In this document: positions 24,314 through 32,419 of the stretch, piece after piece
Numbering within the stretch: position 1 is the first letter of the stretch
Layout: every line of letters starts with the position of its first letter
NCBI GenBank assembly: GCA_945883805.1
Contig: CAMCYE010000031.1
Coordinates: forward strand, 1 to 32,443
Direction of reading: 5' to 3'
From: Victivallis vadensis
GTDB taxonomy: Bacteria; Verrucomicrobiota; Lentisphaeria; Victivallales; GWF2-50-93
DNA length: 32,443 nt
Translations under genes and position numbers: made by a program
The notes under the pieces: model-generated
Told to the model about the DNA's origin: nothing
The model's database searches: none
The model's input: only the letters and a program-made list of their open reading frames with translations

Positions 24314-25417
24314 ATGGGAAAAGTTCACTTGATAACCGGTGGCGACTATTACGCCGTCAAAAATAAGGCGCGCGACATTGTCGCAGGCCTATGCGGCAAA
24401 GATTTCGAAAGCAATCCATGTCTTGAGATCATTCACGGCGACAGTGGTGAAATGAAGCCGGGGCAGGCGTTCAGCCTCATAATTGAATCGGCCGCAACTC
24501 CCGCCTTTCTCGGTTCCGCAAAAACCATCTGGCTTAAAAACCTCGACTTTGATGAAATAGTCAAACTCAAGGACTCGGAGGAATTCGACGGAAAAATGAA
24601 TGCCTTCCTTGCTTTACTGGAGGCCGGACTAGCAGATGACACGACACTGGTCATGAGCGTATTTTCCGTTGACAGGCGCTCGAAATTCTTCAAGATCTGC
24701 CAGAAATCCGGGGAAATCCAGTTCTTTGAAAAAATGGACATAATGTCAAAGGATTGGAACAACAAGCTCCGCTCCGTAATTCGCGACTCCTGCCGGGAAA
24801 ACGAAATGAGGATTTCTGAAGACGCCGTCGCATTCGTCTCGGAAACGGCAGGAGTGGATGTCGAACGCGTCAGGTCGGAAATGGACAAGCTCTTCGCGTA
24901 TGTCTCGCCAAACACGTCAATATCCCTTGCCGACTGCAAAAAAATATGCAGCAGAACCCCGGAGACGGCAGGCTGGTCATTCGCAAATGCGCTCAGCGAC
25001 AGAAATCTTTCCGAGGCGATCGAGACCCTTAATGTCATCGCAAACATGCCGAAAAATCCGGAAATAAAAATCATATACAATGTCATAGGGAATTTTCAGG
25101 ATCTGGTCAAAATAAAGTCCGTCTGCAGAAAACTCGGCATAAGGAGCGGAGCCAGACAGAGCGAGTTCGAAGATAAACTGCAAAACGTCTCCCCTGCCCT
25201 CAGACTGGAAATCAAGGATGAATCCATTTTCAAACTGCATCCGTTCCGCGCCTGGAAGGTCTTCTCGGCCTCCGAGAAATTTTCAGAGGGTGAACTCTCC
25301 CGTATCCTGACAGAAATACTGAGGACCAACAAGGCGCTAGTCTCCGGCGCATTCTCCCCGAGAATGGAACTTGAAGCGCTCGCAATAAAAATCTGCCGTG
25401 GGAAAACCGGGGTTTAA
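24314..25417 (+). CDS. holA: DNA polymerase III, delta subunit
   Basis: 367 residues with the three-domain layout of the clamp-loader delta subunit. It begins VHLITGGDYYAVKNKARDIV, the family's N-terminal pattern. The central AAA+-like domain carries LLEAGLADDTTLVMSV, and the helical C-terminal collar domain shows FAWxF-like SFANALSDRN and LHPFRAWKVFSASEKFSE. Delta opens the sliding clamp and has no functional ATP site, in line with the absence of a P-loop here. It stands downstream of the M42 peptidase and converges on an ABC permease gene. Confidence 0.9.
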   Translation: MGKVHLITGGDYYAVKNKARDIVAGLCGKDFESNPCLEIIHGDSGEMKPGQAFSLIIESAATPAFLGSAKTIWLKNLDFDEIVKLKDSEEFDGKMNAFLALLEAGLADDTTLVMSVFSVDRRSKFFKICQKSGEIQFFEKMDIMSKDWNNKLRSVIRDSCRENEMRISEDAVAFVSETAGVDVERVRSEMDKLFAYVSPNTSISLADCKKICSRTPETAGWSFANALSDRNLSEAIETLNVIANMPKNPEIKIIYNVIGNFQDLVKIKSVCRKLGIRSGARQSEFEDKLQNVSPALRLEIKDESIFKLHPFRAWKVFSASEKFSEGELSRILTEILRTNKALVSGAFSPRMELEALAIKICRGKTGV

Positions 25418-25431
25418 CCGCCAGTGCTCAA

Positions 25432-25456
25432 AATTTTTCCAGTTGCTGGAAAAATT
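25432..25456. terminator. Hairpin between convergent holA and permease genes
   Basis: AATTTTTCCAG-TTG-CTGGAAAAATT, a perfect 11-bp stem with a 3-nt loop, placed 14 bp after the holA stop and 27 bp after the permease stop. Its stem is AT-rich at the base. No long T-run follows on either strand beyond the stem, so termination in both directions is plausible but not certain. Confidence 0.5.
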
Positions 25457-25483
25457 AAATATGATATTATGGAGAGCGGGTGG

Positions 25484-26674
25484 TCAGTCACTCTTCGGGT
25501 CGAAGGCGCGATGCAGGGCCTCGCCGACAAAATTGAATGACACAACCGAAATGAATATCGCCGCGCCGGGCCACAAAGTAAGGTGCCAATACCTCAGCGG
25601 ATCGGAAAAAGCCTGATGCAGAAGTTCCCCCCAGCTCGCAGTGGGTGCCCTTACGCCAAACCCCAGAAAGCTAAGCCCACTCTCGGCGAGGATCGCCCCC
25701 GCCACACCGAAAGTGAAGCTGACAAGGATGGGCCCTGTGATGTTGGGAAGCAGATGGGAAAACATTATTTTCCATATTGACAGTCCGAGCGATTCACATG
25801 CTTTTATGTACGGCATAGCCCGTTGCTGGAGGACTTCGCCCCTGACAATCCGGCTCAGCCCGGTCCAGGAAGTCAGGCCTATCACCGCGATGACAAGAAG
25901 TATTGACTGTTCCATTTTCCGGTCCATCATTATGGCCATGAGGATAAGGAGGAGCAGGAACGTGGGGAAACACATGATTATCTCGACAATCCTCATGACA
26001 ATGAAGTCCATCCTGCCGCCAAAATATCCGCAGATCAGCCCGACGACAATCCCGAAAACCATTGTCAGCGCAGTCGCCAGCAACCCGACCGCCAGAGAAA
26101 CCCTGGAACCATAGACCATCCTAGAAAAAACATCCCTGCCAACCTGGTCGGTTCCGAAAATATGGGCGCGGCACGGTTTGAGATGAGGGTCTCCGGCATT
26201 CTCGAACGGACCATACGGGACAGGTGCGAATATCGCAAACTCGCCTTTTGCGAGATTCGCACAGCCTTCGCGCCAGTCGCTCTTCTCAAGCCTTGGACCA
26301 ACAAGGAAAAATGGAACGATCGCAATTACCGCCCATGCTGCGACCGCTCTCCATTTAAGTCGGGACTTATGTCCGAAAACCATTAACATCAGGCAGGCGG
26401 GCAGGAAAAACACCAGAATATAATTGAAGAGCTTCTCAACGATAACTTCGCTAGTGTCGGGGGCGAAAACATATCTCAGCGCAGGAAAAGACAATATCCC
26501 GTCCCTGAAAAGAACCAGCGGCCTCCCATTCGCTACGAAAGGCGCGAAGATCGCAACCGCAAACAGAAAGACAATTCCACAGAGGCCGACAATCGCAATC
26601 TTATCTTTCCTGAAACGCCGCCACACAATCGCCCCCGGCGAAATAAAGTCTGATTTTTCTTCCGGCTTGTTCAT
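25484..26674 (-). CDS. ABC transporter permease, OppC/DppC type
   Basis: 396 residues from the ATG at 26674; a TTG start at 26692 would add six. No good ribosome site was seen for either. A first membrane helix (about 25-50) is followed by an unusually long insert of about 120 residues with two extra hydrophobic segments. Then comes the standard core: HIFGTDQVGRDVFSRMVYGS and five membrane helices, with the EAA-type loop around MPYIKACESLGLSIWKI that contacts the ATPase. Peptide or small-oligomer import is the family role. The usual OppB partner, ATPases and binding protein are not in the window. Confidence 0.85.
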   Translation of the reverse strand: MNKPEEKSDFISPGAIVWRRFRKDKIAIVGLCGIVFLFAVAIFAPFVANGRPLVLFRDGILSFPALRYVFAPDTSEVIVEKLFNYILVFFLPACLMLMVFGHKSRLKWRAVAAWAVIAIVPFFLVGPRLEKSDWREGCANLAKGEFAIFAPVPYGPFENAGDPHLKPCRAHIFGTDQVGRDVFSRMVYGSRVSLAVGLLATALTMVFGIVVGLICGYFGGRMDFIVMRIVEIIMCFPTFLLLLILMAIMMDRKMEQSILLVIAVIGLTSWTGLSRIVRGEVLQQRAMPYIKACESLGLSIWKIMFSHLLPNITGPILVSFTFGVAGAILAESGLSFLGFGVRAPTASWGELLHQAFSDPLRYWHLTLWPGAAIFISVVSFNFVGEALHRAFDPKSD

Positions 26675-26721
26675 TATTTTCAGACCATGCAAAATTTTTC
26701 AGTAAATGTTTTTCACGATTC

Positions 26722-26779
26722 AGTATGCCAGTTTCGATGAAACTGGCTCAGGAGGCGTTTTCATCGAAAACGCCATACT
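26722..26779. repeat. Nested palindromic double-hairpin element abutting the nudix stop codon
   Basis: The outer stem AGTATG/CATACT (26722-26727, 26774-26779) encloses hairpins GCCAGTTT-CGATG-AAACTGGC and GGCGTTTT-CATCG-AAAACGCC, with TCAGGA between. The two loops, CGATG and CATCG, are exact complements. The whole is an imperfect palindrome whose arms differ but remain paired. It ends one base before the stop codon (26780-26782) of the NUDIX gene. It may serve as that gene's transcript end, though there is no T-run. Confidence 0.85.
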
Positions 26780-27292
26780 TTAATATTTCATTTCAAAAAG
26801 TTTTTCCAATTCCACGATCAAGTTCGGCGTGAATGAGCCAAACTCCATTTCCATTTCCCTGCGAAGTTCGCAGCCCGACCAGAATCTCACCTCGTCTATT
26901 TCGGTTTCCGGAAAGTTGAAAGGTCCTGCATGCACAGTGGAAAAGACCCCGGTGTTTTCCGACTCGATACTGTTCCTGATCTTCAAATCAAAAAGATGTT
27001 TCAGCGGGAGGTTGGCGGGAATGCCGAGCTCTTCAACCATCTCGCGCCGGGCCGCAGTTTCAAAATCCTCGCCGGGCATCAGGTGTCCGCCGACGGCAGT
27101 ATCCCATTTCCCGGGCTGAATATCTTTTCCCGTTGAGCGCTTCTGCAAAAGAATCCGCCCGTCCGGATGAAAAACAACCACATGGGCGGTCCTGTGGATC
27201 AGCGAAGGATTGCCGTGGCACTCGCTCCGTTTCGCCGTGCCGACAACCCTGTCATCCCCGTCAATTACTTCAAATATTTCATCGTGTTTCAT
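26780..27292 (-). CDS. NUDIX hydrolase (YfcD-like)
   Basis: 170 residues. The Nudix box reads G-x5-E-x7-REMVEELG (GHLMPGEDFETAARREMVEELG region at about 68-90), with all metal-binding glutamates kept. The N-terminal FEVIDGDDRVVGTAKRSECH and LIHRTAHVVVFHPDGRILLQ are typical of the subfamily related to isopentenyl-diphosphate isomerase and YfcD. Such enzymes hydrolyse nucleoside diphosphates linked to other groups. Without the isomerase-specific Cys/Glu segment, an IPP isomerase role is unlikely. It stands alone between a palindromic element and the HEAT-nuclease gene. Confidence 0.9.
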   Translation of the reverse strand: MKHDEIFEVIDGDDRVVGTAKRSECHGNPSLIHRTAHVVVFHPDGRILLQKRSTGKDIQPGKWDTAVGGHLMPGEDFETAARREMVEELGIPANLPLKHLFDLKIRNSIESENTGVFSTVHAGPFNFPETEIDEVRFWSGCELRREMEMEFGSFTPNLIVELEKLFEMKY

Positions 27293-27400
27293 CTTTATGA
27301 CTCAACTTGTCTTGACTCCGTCATGACAGCGTTTTCTGATGGCATGAAACCGGAAAGTTTTTCCCGGAGGATTTCTGTCAGTCTGCTTTTGTCTCTGAAA

Positions 27401-28207
27401 TTACAGTGAAATAAGTTTTTTGCCCTCCATCTGGTAGAGCTTCTGCTTTTTCATCATTCCTATCTTGTAGTCGAGCGTATCCATACCCCAGTATTCGATA
27501 TAGACATCATATTCAGGCAGATAGAAATCTGGACGTATCGCATATCCTTCGATAAGCCTGATTCTCTCGTCGTATCGGAAGCTTATGCCATAGGAGTGAA
27601 GATAGTCTGATATGATCCGTTCACCGTCTGACTGTACCAATGTGCCGCTCCGGGTCTCTATGGTCTTGTTCAATTCGACTTCGGTGTCGTAGTTCCGGCG
27701 TCTCAAGAATACCTCATCAAAGCACTTGTCGCAATACACTCTCTGGAAAGCCTTCATGCTTCTGGCGTATTCATCGTATTTTACTGTGACAGCGCATTTC
27801 TGACACATGTGCTTTGACTGCTCTGTTTTAATCCGTATCGCCTCGGATATCAATGCATGCGCCTTTTCCGCATTCTTCCGATTGTATTCCGTCTCGGCTG
27901 GATTTACTGATATGTCAAGCAGATCATTGACTGCTGGAGCCGCATCAGTTCCATATGCCGACAAGGCTTTTATGGCATACTGCCTCACCTGCGGATTCCT
28001 GTCACGGCAGGATTCCATCAGCACGGGTACTACTTCTGCGGAATTCGCAGTTCCGGCGAGTTTTCCAAGCGCTGACACAGCCAATCTCTTTACATGGAAT
28101 GACTCCGACTTCGTCAGTCCGACAAGCTCGGCCACTACATCCGCCCTGGCACTCTTTCCTAGCTCTACAGCCCTTTCCACAAGCTTTTTCTCAGTGCTTC
28201 TGTCCAT
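27401..28207 (-). CDS. HEAT-repeat / zinc-ribbon / PD-(D/E)XK-like nuclease protein
   Basis: 268 residues from the ATG at 28207, chosen for GGAG 5 nt upstream; the frame is open further upstream. Residues about 20-120 form HEAT-like helical repeats (VKRLAVSALGKLAG, VRQYAIKALSAYG). Next is a four-cysteine metal site, CQKC and CDKC (135, 138, 159, 162). The C-terminus resembles the restriction-endonuclease-like domain found at the end of some DNA helicases: GERIISDYLHSYGI with Glu196, RPDFYLPEYDVYIEYWG with Asp227 and Glu238, and a following KKQKLY. Nuclease activity is inferred from this pattern. DNA repair or defence is possible, but nothing in the context fixes the role. Confidence 0.7.
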   Translation of the reverse strand: MDRSTEKKLVERAVELGKSARADVVAELVGLTKSESFHVKRLAVSALGKLAGTANSAEVVPVLMESCRDRNPQVRQYAIKALSAYGTDAAPAVNDLLDISVNPAETEYNRKNAEKAHALISEAIRIKTEQSKHMCQKCAVTVKYDEYARSMKAFQRVYCDKCFDEVFLRRRNYDTEVELNKTIETRSGTLVQSDGERIISDYLHSYGISFRYDERIRLIEGYAIRPDFYLPEYDVYIEYWGMDTLDYKIGMMKKQKLYQMEGKKLISL

Positions 28208-28314
28208 TTCATCTCCGATTTGATTTCTCGGTTTTCCCATGTGCGACGACACACGCGACACGAGTCAAGTGGGAGTCAGCGTTGAATCTTAAACCATCAA
28301 TGGGAGGGAAGCGC

Positions 28315-28752
28315 CTACTTGTCGGTGGTTTTCGGTTCAGACGTGAAGTTGATGCCTCCAGCACGGTGCAAAAATTCAAGGGGGACTGTCCCGTCCTGAT
28401 TGAGCATGTCCCCGGCTATCTCGAAATCGGCCTTGGCAGCCATCTGTACGCCCAGGGAATAGATGCATTTCTTGTCGCACTTGAACTTGCCCGCATCCTG
28501 GCTGATTGTGTGTTCGCATATCCACAAGTCCATCTTTGTGCCTTTCCTCGGCTTAAACACGGAGGGGTCGGTCTTATGCATGGGAACACGCGAATCCTCT
28601 TTCGAGATCGAGTGGTGCTGAATATGGATCCTGACAAGAAGCTTGTTAAGATTGCAGTATTTTTTCTTTTCCTCACGGATAGTTTCGTGCTGCAATTTCT
28701 TAACCTTCTTCAGTTTCCGGTCTCCCCCGAATAACTTCATGAAAAAATTCAT
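28315..28752 (-). CDS. Hypothetical protein, cysteine-containing, basic N-terminus
   Basis: 145 residues, family not recognised. AAGGGAAG lies 4 nt before the ATG at 28752, which supports translation. The N-terminal 35 residues are strongly basic (LFGGDRKLKKVKKLQ, EEKKKYC). A middle segment IRIHIQHHSISKED-like and LWICEHTIS, then KCDKKCIYSLG, contains four Cys (33, 79, 92, 96) that could bind metal or form disulfides. It lies 107 bp upstream of the HEAT-nuclease gene on the same strand and may be co-transcribed. No membrane helix or signal peptide is apparent. Confidence 0.55.
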   Translation of the reverse strand: MNFFMKLFGGDRKLKKVKKLQHETIREEKKKYCNLNKLLVRIHIQHHSISKEDSRVPMHKTDPSVFKPRKGTKMDLWICEHTISQDAGKFKCDKKCIYSLGVQMAAKADFEIAGDMLNQDGTVPLEFLHRAGGINFTSEPKTTDK

Positions 28753-28880
28753 GCTGCTTCCCTTTACCTATGATATCTCCGAAAAAGCCGGAGCTTTAAG
28801 TTTGTCATCTGCCCAAGTTACCACGTCAATCGCAAAATCCCAATGCTGAAACTCCAAACAAGTTCCAGATTCCAAAGAAG

Positions 28881-28921
28881 GTAAAGATTCACTGAACTAT
28901 GTCCGTTCAGTGAATCTTTAC
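28881..28921. terminator. Perfect 17-bp stem hairpin downstream of aroB
   Basis: GTAAAGATTCACTGAAC and GTTCAGTGAATCTTTAC pair perfectly around the loop TATGTCC. It lies 55 bp after the aroB stop codon and 128 bp before the next gene start, in the 224-bp gap 28753-28976. No T-run follows the stem on the minus strand (CTTCTTTGG instead). It may be a Rho-independent-like end of the aroB transcript or another REP-type hairpin. No binding protein is implied by the sequence itself. Confidence 0.55.
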
Positions 28922-28976
28922 ATCTGAGGCAATTTCAAAAGCAACATTTCCCAGCATGCTCATTTGGAATTTCAGC

Positions 28977-30074
28977 TCAGACGACCGACCTGATCGCCTC
29001 AAGCACGGATTCTCCGTCCGCATCCTTCACCAGGGACACTTTCCCGATCCTGCTCGGCAGCACCAGACGGAGTTTCCCCTTCTCGGTCTTCTTGTCCTTG
29101 AACATCGCCCCATAAATTTGCGCAGGCTTTATCCCCCGGTCAAGAATAGTCGGCAAACCAAGCGCCTTGAGCAGATTAAGCTGGCGCTCCGCCATCGAAG
29201 GCGCAAATTTATGATTTAAAACTGCGAAATTCGCGGCAATGCACATTCCGATCGAGACTGCCTCGCCGTGGGCATATTTTCCGTAGCCTGTCACCGTTTC
29301 GACAGCGTGCCCGAAACTGTGCCCGTAATTCAGGATTGCACGCAAACCAGTCGTCTCACGTTCATCCTTGCATACAACTTCCGCCTTGAGTTCGCAGCAC
29401 CTTGAGATAATCTTTCCGTATGTAACTGTTTCCAAATTCTTTATTTTACATAAATTTTTCTCGAGGAACGAGAAAAATTTATCATCCATAATCACGCCAT
29501 ACTTGACGACTTCCGCCAGTCCGCAGCGAATTTCGCGTTTCGGAAGAGTCTTTAAAACTGCGGGGTCGATAATCACAAGGCGCGGCTGCCAGAAAGCGCC
29601 GACAAGATTTTTCCCCTCAGGAAGATCAATCCCGGTTTTCCCGCCGACACTCGAATCCACCATGGCAAGAAGCGTTGTCGGCACCTGGATGAAATCAATG
29701 CCGCGCATGTAGGTCGCCGCGACAAATCCGGCGACATCGCCGACCACGCCTCCCCCGAGCGCAACAATCACCGATGAACGGTCAAGCCCCAGCTTGCAGG
29801 CTTTCCTGAGAAGCGATTCATAAGTCCCGATATTTTTGGAGCCTTCCCCCGCTTTGAAAACTGCGAGTTCCGCATCTGCCCCGGCAGCCCCGAGAATTTT
29901 CAAGAGACGTGCGCCTAAAAGACCTTTCACATTGCTGTCGGTCACAACCAGGCATTTCCTGCCTGAAACATACGGACGAAATACGGACGGATCAGGCTTT
30001 ACTCCCGAAACAATTCCTTTGCCTATGACAATATCATAACAGCGTTCTTTAAGATCCACCTTGATTTTATGCAT
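28977..30074 (-). CDS. aroB: 3-dehydroquinate synthase
   Basis: 365 residues from the ATG at 30074 (GAGG upstream). It converts DAHP to 3-dehydroquinate in the shikimate pathway and uses NAD and a divalent metal. Recognisable segments: ALGGGVVGDVAGFVAATYMRG (NAD binding), QVPTTLLAMVDSSVGGKTGI, NYGHSFGHAVE (metal-binding His) and HGEAVSIGM. All match the family closely. It stands in divergent orientation to the vWA gene, with about 100 bp between them, where both promoters should lie. No other aromatic-pathway gene is present. Confidence 0.95.
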   Translation of the reverse strand: MHKIKVDLKERCYDIVIGKGIVSGVKPDPSVFRPYVSGRKCLVVTDSNVKGLLGARLLKILGAAGADAELAVFKAGEGSKNIGTYESLLRKACKLGLDRSSVIVALGGGVVGDVAGFVAATYMRGIDFIQVPTTLLAMVDSSVGGKTGIDLPEGKNLVGAFWQPRLVIIDPAVLKTLPKREIRCGLAEVVKYGVIMDDKFFSFLEKNLCKIKNLETVTYGKIISRCCELKAEVVCKDERETTGLRAILNYGHSFGHAVETVTGYGKYAHGEAVSIGMCIAANFAVLNHKFAPSMAERQLNLLKALGLPTILDRGIKPAQIYGAMFKDKKTEKGKLRLVLPSRIGKVSLVKDADGESVLEAIRSVV

Positions 30075-30176
30075 GGTCAAGCCTCATATTAAATAGGACA
30101 TTTTGTAAAAAGATAAGTTATGGAACAAAACCGTGATTTCAACTGTCAAATGGGATAAAAGAAAGGCTAGTCTCAA

Positions 30177-32339
30177 ATGAATTTCTTAAACCCGGACTAT
30201 CTTTGGAATCTTTTATGGATTATTCCAGCATTCGTGTTTTTTTCCGCAATGGCATATCGCCGCAGAAAAAGACAGCTTGAACTGATACTTGGAACTCGGG
30301 GAGGGAATCCGGAATTCTCAACACTCTCGCCGGGAAAGAGGATGCTGAGGACAATTCTTCTCGGCACTTCCATCGTTTTCCTGGTATTGGCGACGGCACG
30401 CCCCTGCTGGGGCACGAAAATCCTCCCTTTTTCAGGAAAGGGCAGAGACCTCCTCGTCGTCCTTGATGTTTCAAAAAGCATGATGTCCCAAGATGTCCAG
30501 CCGTCCCGACTCGGACACGCCAAATGGTTTTTAAGGGAACTCATAAAGGAATGCCCGGGCGACAGATTCGGCATCGTCGCATTCGCCGGAACCGCATTCC
30601 TCCAATGCCCGATGACTGCCGACAAGACAACCCTTTTCCAGTCAATAGACGAGATGACCGTTGACAGCATTCCGCTGGGCGGGACAAACATCCAGAAGGC
30701 GATTGAGACTTCACTGCAGGCGTTCAAGGCGGCGGAGGGCGGGCACAGGGCGATCATACTGGTGACCGACGGTGATGAAGTCCAGGGTTCGAGTTCAGAC
30801 GCGCTGGAAGATCTGAAAAAGATGAAGATCCCGATGTTCGTGGTCGGAATCGGCGACCCGGCTCAGCCCGGACTGATCATGCTCCCCGACAAGAACGGAA
30901 AAGATCCGCAGTTCCTCCGGGACGACAAGGGCGAACTTGTGAAAAGCCCGCTCAATGAAACCCAGTTGAAGAACATCGCCGGCGAGACCTCCGGCATCTA
31001 TGTGCGTTCAACCGCAACCAGCACAGGACTGGCCGCCATCCAGAAAAGGGTCAAGGCGCTCGTCCCGGAAAAATACGATCAGGGAAACCAGACAAGGGCG
31101 ATCGAACGTTTTCATATTCCCCTCTTCGCCACTGTGCTCCTCCTGCTCTCGTTTTTCGCGGTGAACGAAAGAAGGAAAACCCCTATTCTTATCCTGCTCC
31201 TCCTTTCTGCGAATCTCGCAGTCGGCGACGACGACATTGCAATTCCCCCCGATAAAAACAATCCGGTCAATGCAAAAACAATCCCGTTGGCGATGCCGGA
31301 TAAAAACGACGGTCTCAATGTGAATCCGGAACAGCCGGCAAAAGGTTCAAACTATGAAATATACAATCAGGCGCTTGAGCTCCAAAAAGTAAAGAAGTCT
31401 GAAGACGCAACACGCCTATATGAAACGGCCATCGCCAAAGCCGGCTCCGATTCCGAGCTTATTTCCAAAGCATGCCAGAATCTAGGAGTGATCAAGCACG
31501 AGGCGGCAAGGACACTGATAAACAGCAAACCCGAAGACGCCCTTAAAATACTTGATTCCGCAGAGGATATGTACAGGGAGTCGATGCGGGCGGTTCCACG
31601 GACGAAGGAAGTCGCGCTGAACCAGCAGAAACTCATTCAGGACAGGGAGACCGCAAAGAAGGTGCTCGAACAGAAAAAGCAGATGGAGCAGAAGAAACAG
31701 GAGGCACAGCAGAAAACCAAGGACGCGCACGACTCGCAGAAGGACAAGAATCAGGAGTCAAAATCTAAACAGGATCAGAAGCAGAAAAACGACCAGAAGA
31801 AGAACGACCAGCAGAAACAGGACGGCAAAGGGCAAAAGCAGGACAAGAATCAGGAACAGCAGGATTCCCAAAAGAAGGATGATGCCCAAAAGAAGACCGA
31901 CGAAGCCAAGAAAGCCGTAGAAGATTATAAGAAGGAAGCGCAGAAACAGGAGTCCAAAGAATCCGAGCAGTCCGCGTCCAAGGCCGAGAAGGAAATAGAA
32001 AAGGCGAAAGAAGAACAAAAGAAGGGAAATGGCGAAAAAGCCGAAGAAAACCTTAAAAATGCGATGAAGGAGCTTGGCGAATCCGAAAAAAATGATAAGA
32101 ATAAGGGGGACGAGAAAAAAGAACAGGATAAACAAAAACAGGACAAAGGCGAAAAAAATCCTGAAAAACAAAATGGAAAACCGCAGAACGCCCAGCCGAA
32201 AGATGAAAAGGAAATAGATCCGGCACAGGCGGAATCCCTCCTCGACCTGATGGCGGACGACGAAAAGAAACTCAGGGACGAAATAAAGGATTATCAGAGG
32301 AAAGATTCCAACATGAGGAAAGTTGATAAGGATTACTGA
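30177..32339 (+). CDS. BatB-like von Willebrand A / TPR membrane protein with charged tail
   Basis: 720 residues. Two N-terminal membrane helices (about 8-27, 56-76) are followed by a von Willebrand A domain with the MIDAS motif DVSKSM (Asp97, Ser99, Ser101), Thr170 and TDGDE (Asp198). Further membrane segments lie at about 313-329 and 335-350. A TPR-like region (about 390-490) follows, then a very Lys/Gln/Glu-rich, probably coiled or disordered stretch (about 490-690). BatB and BatC are normally separate proteins of the Bat (aerotolerance) operon; here they look fused. Partners such as MoxR ATPase may lie downstream. The charged region is low-complexity, so homology there is uninformative. 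Confidence 0.85.
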   Translation: MNFLNPDYLWNLLWIIPAFVFFSAMAYRRRKRQLELILGTRGGNPEFSTLSPGKRMLRTILLGTSIVFLVLATARPCWGTKILPFSGKGRDLLVVLDVSKSMMSQDVQPSRLGHAKWFLRELIKECPGDRFGIVAFAGTAFLQCPMTADKTTLFQSIDEMTVDSIPLGGTNIQKAIETSLQAFKAAEGGHRAIILVTDGDEVQGSSSDALEDLKKMKIPMFVVGIGDPAQPGLIMLPDKNGKDPQFLRDDKGELVKSPLNETQLKNIAGETSGIYVRSTATSTGLAAIQKRVKALVPEKYDQGNQTRAIERFHIPLFATVLLLLSFFAVNERRKTPILILLLLSANLAVGDDDIAIPPDKNNPVNAKTIPLAMPDKNDGLNVNPEQPAKGSNYEIYNQALELQKVKKSEDATRLYETAIAKAGSDSELISKACQNLGVIKHEAARTLINSKPEDALKILDSAEDMYRESMRAVPRTKEVALNQQKLIQDRETAKKVLEQKKQMEQKKQEAQQKTKDAHDSQKDKNQESKSKQDQKQKNDQKKNDQQKQDGKGQKQDKNQEQQDSQKKDDAQKKTDEAKKAVEDYKKEAQKQESKESEQSASKAEKEIEKAKEEQKKGNGEKAEENLKNAMKELGESEKNDKNKGDEKKEQDKQKQDKGEKNPEKQNGKPQNAQPKDEKEIDPAQAESLLDLMADDEKKLRDEIKDYQRKDSNMRKVDKDY

Positions 32340-32363
32340 TAAATTTGCCAACGCCAATTTATA

Positions 32364-32419
32364 AAGTAGGGCGGTTTTTAAACCGCCGATTAATCGTCGG
32401 GTTAAAACCTGACATACTT
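32364..32419. repeat. Nested palindromic double-hairpin element near window end
   Basis: Outer stem AAGTA/TACTT. Hairpins GGCGGTTT-TT-AAACCGCC (32370-32387) and GTCGGGTT-AA-AACCTGAC (one G-T wobble) flank the central palindrome GATTAATC (32388-32395). GTAG stands at the 5' foot, as in REP elements. It lies just downstream of the vWA gene and directly before a possible next start codon (ATG at 32426). Confidence 0.8.

Noticed and set aside
27955..28734. 259-residue plus-strand ORF
   Set aside because: Antisense to the HEAT-nuclease and the small cysteine protein, both with better starts and composition.
31758..32357. 199-residue hydrophobic minus-strand ORF resembling a membrane protein
   Set aside because: Its Leu/Phe-rich sequence is the complement of the Lys/Glu/Gln codons in the charged tail of the vWA protein.
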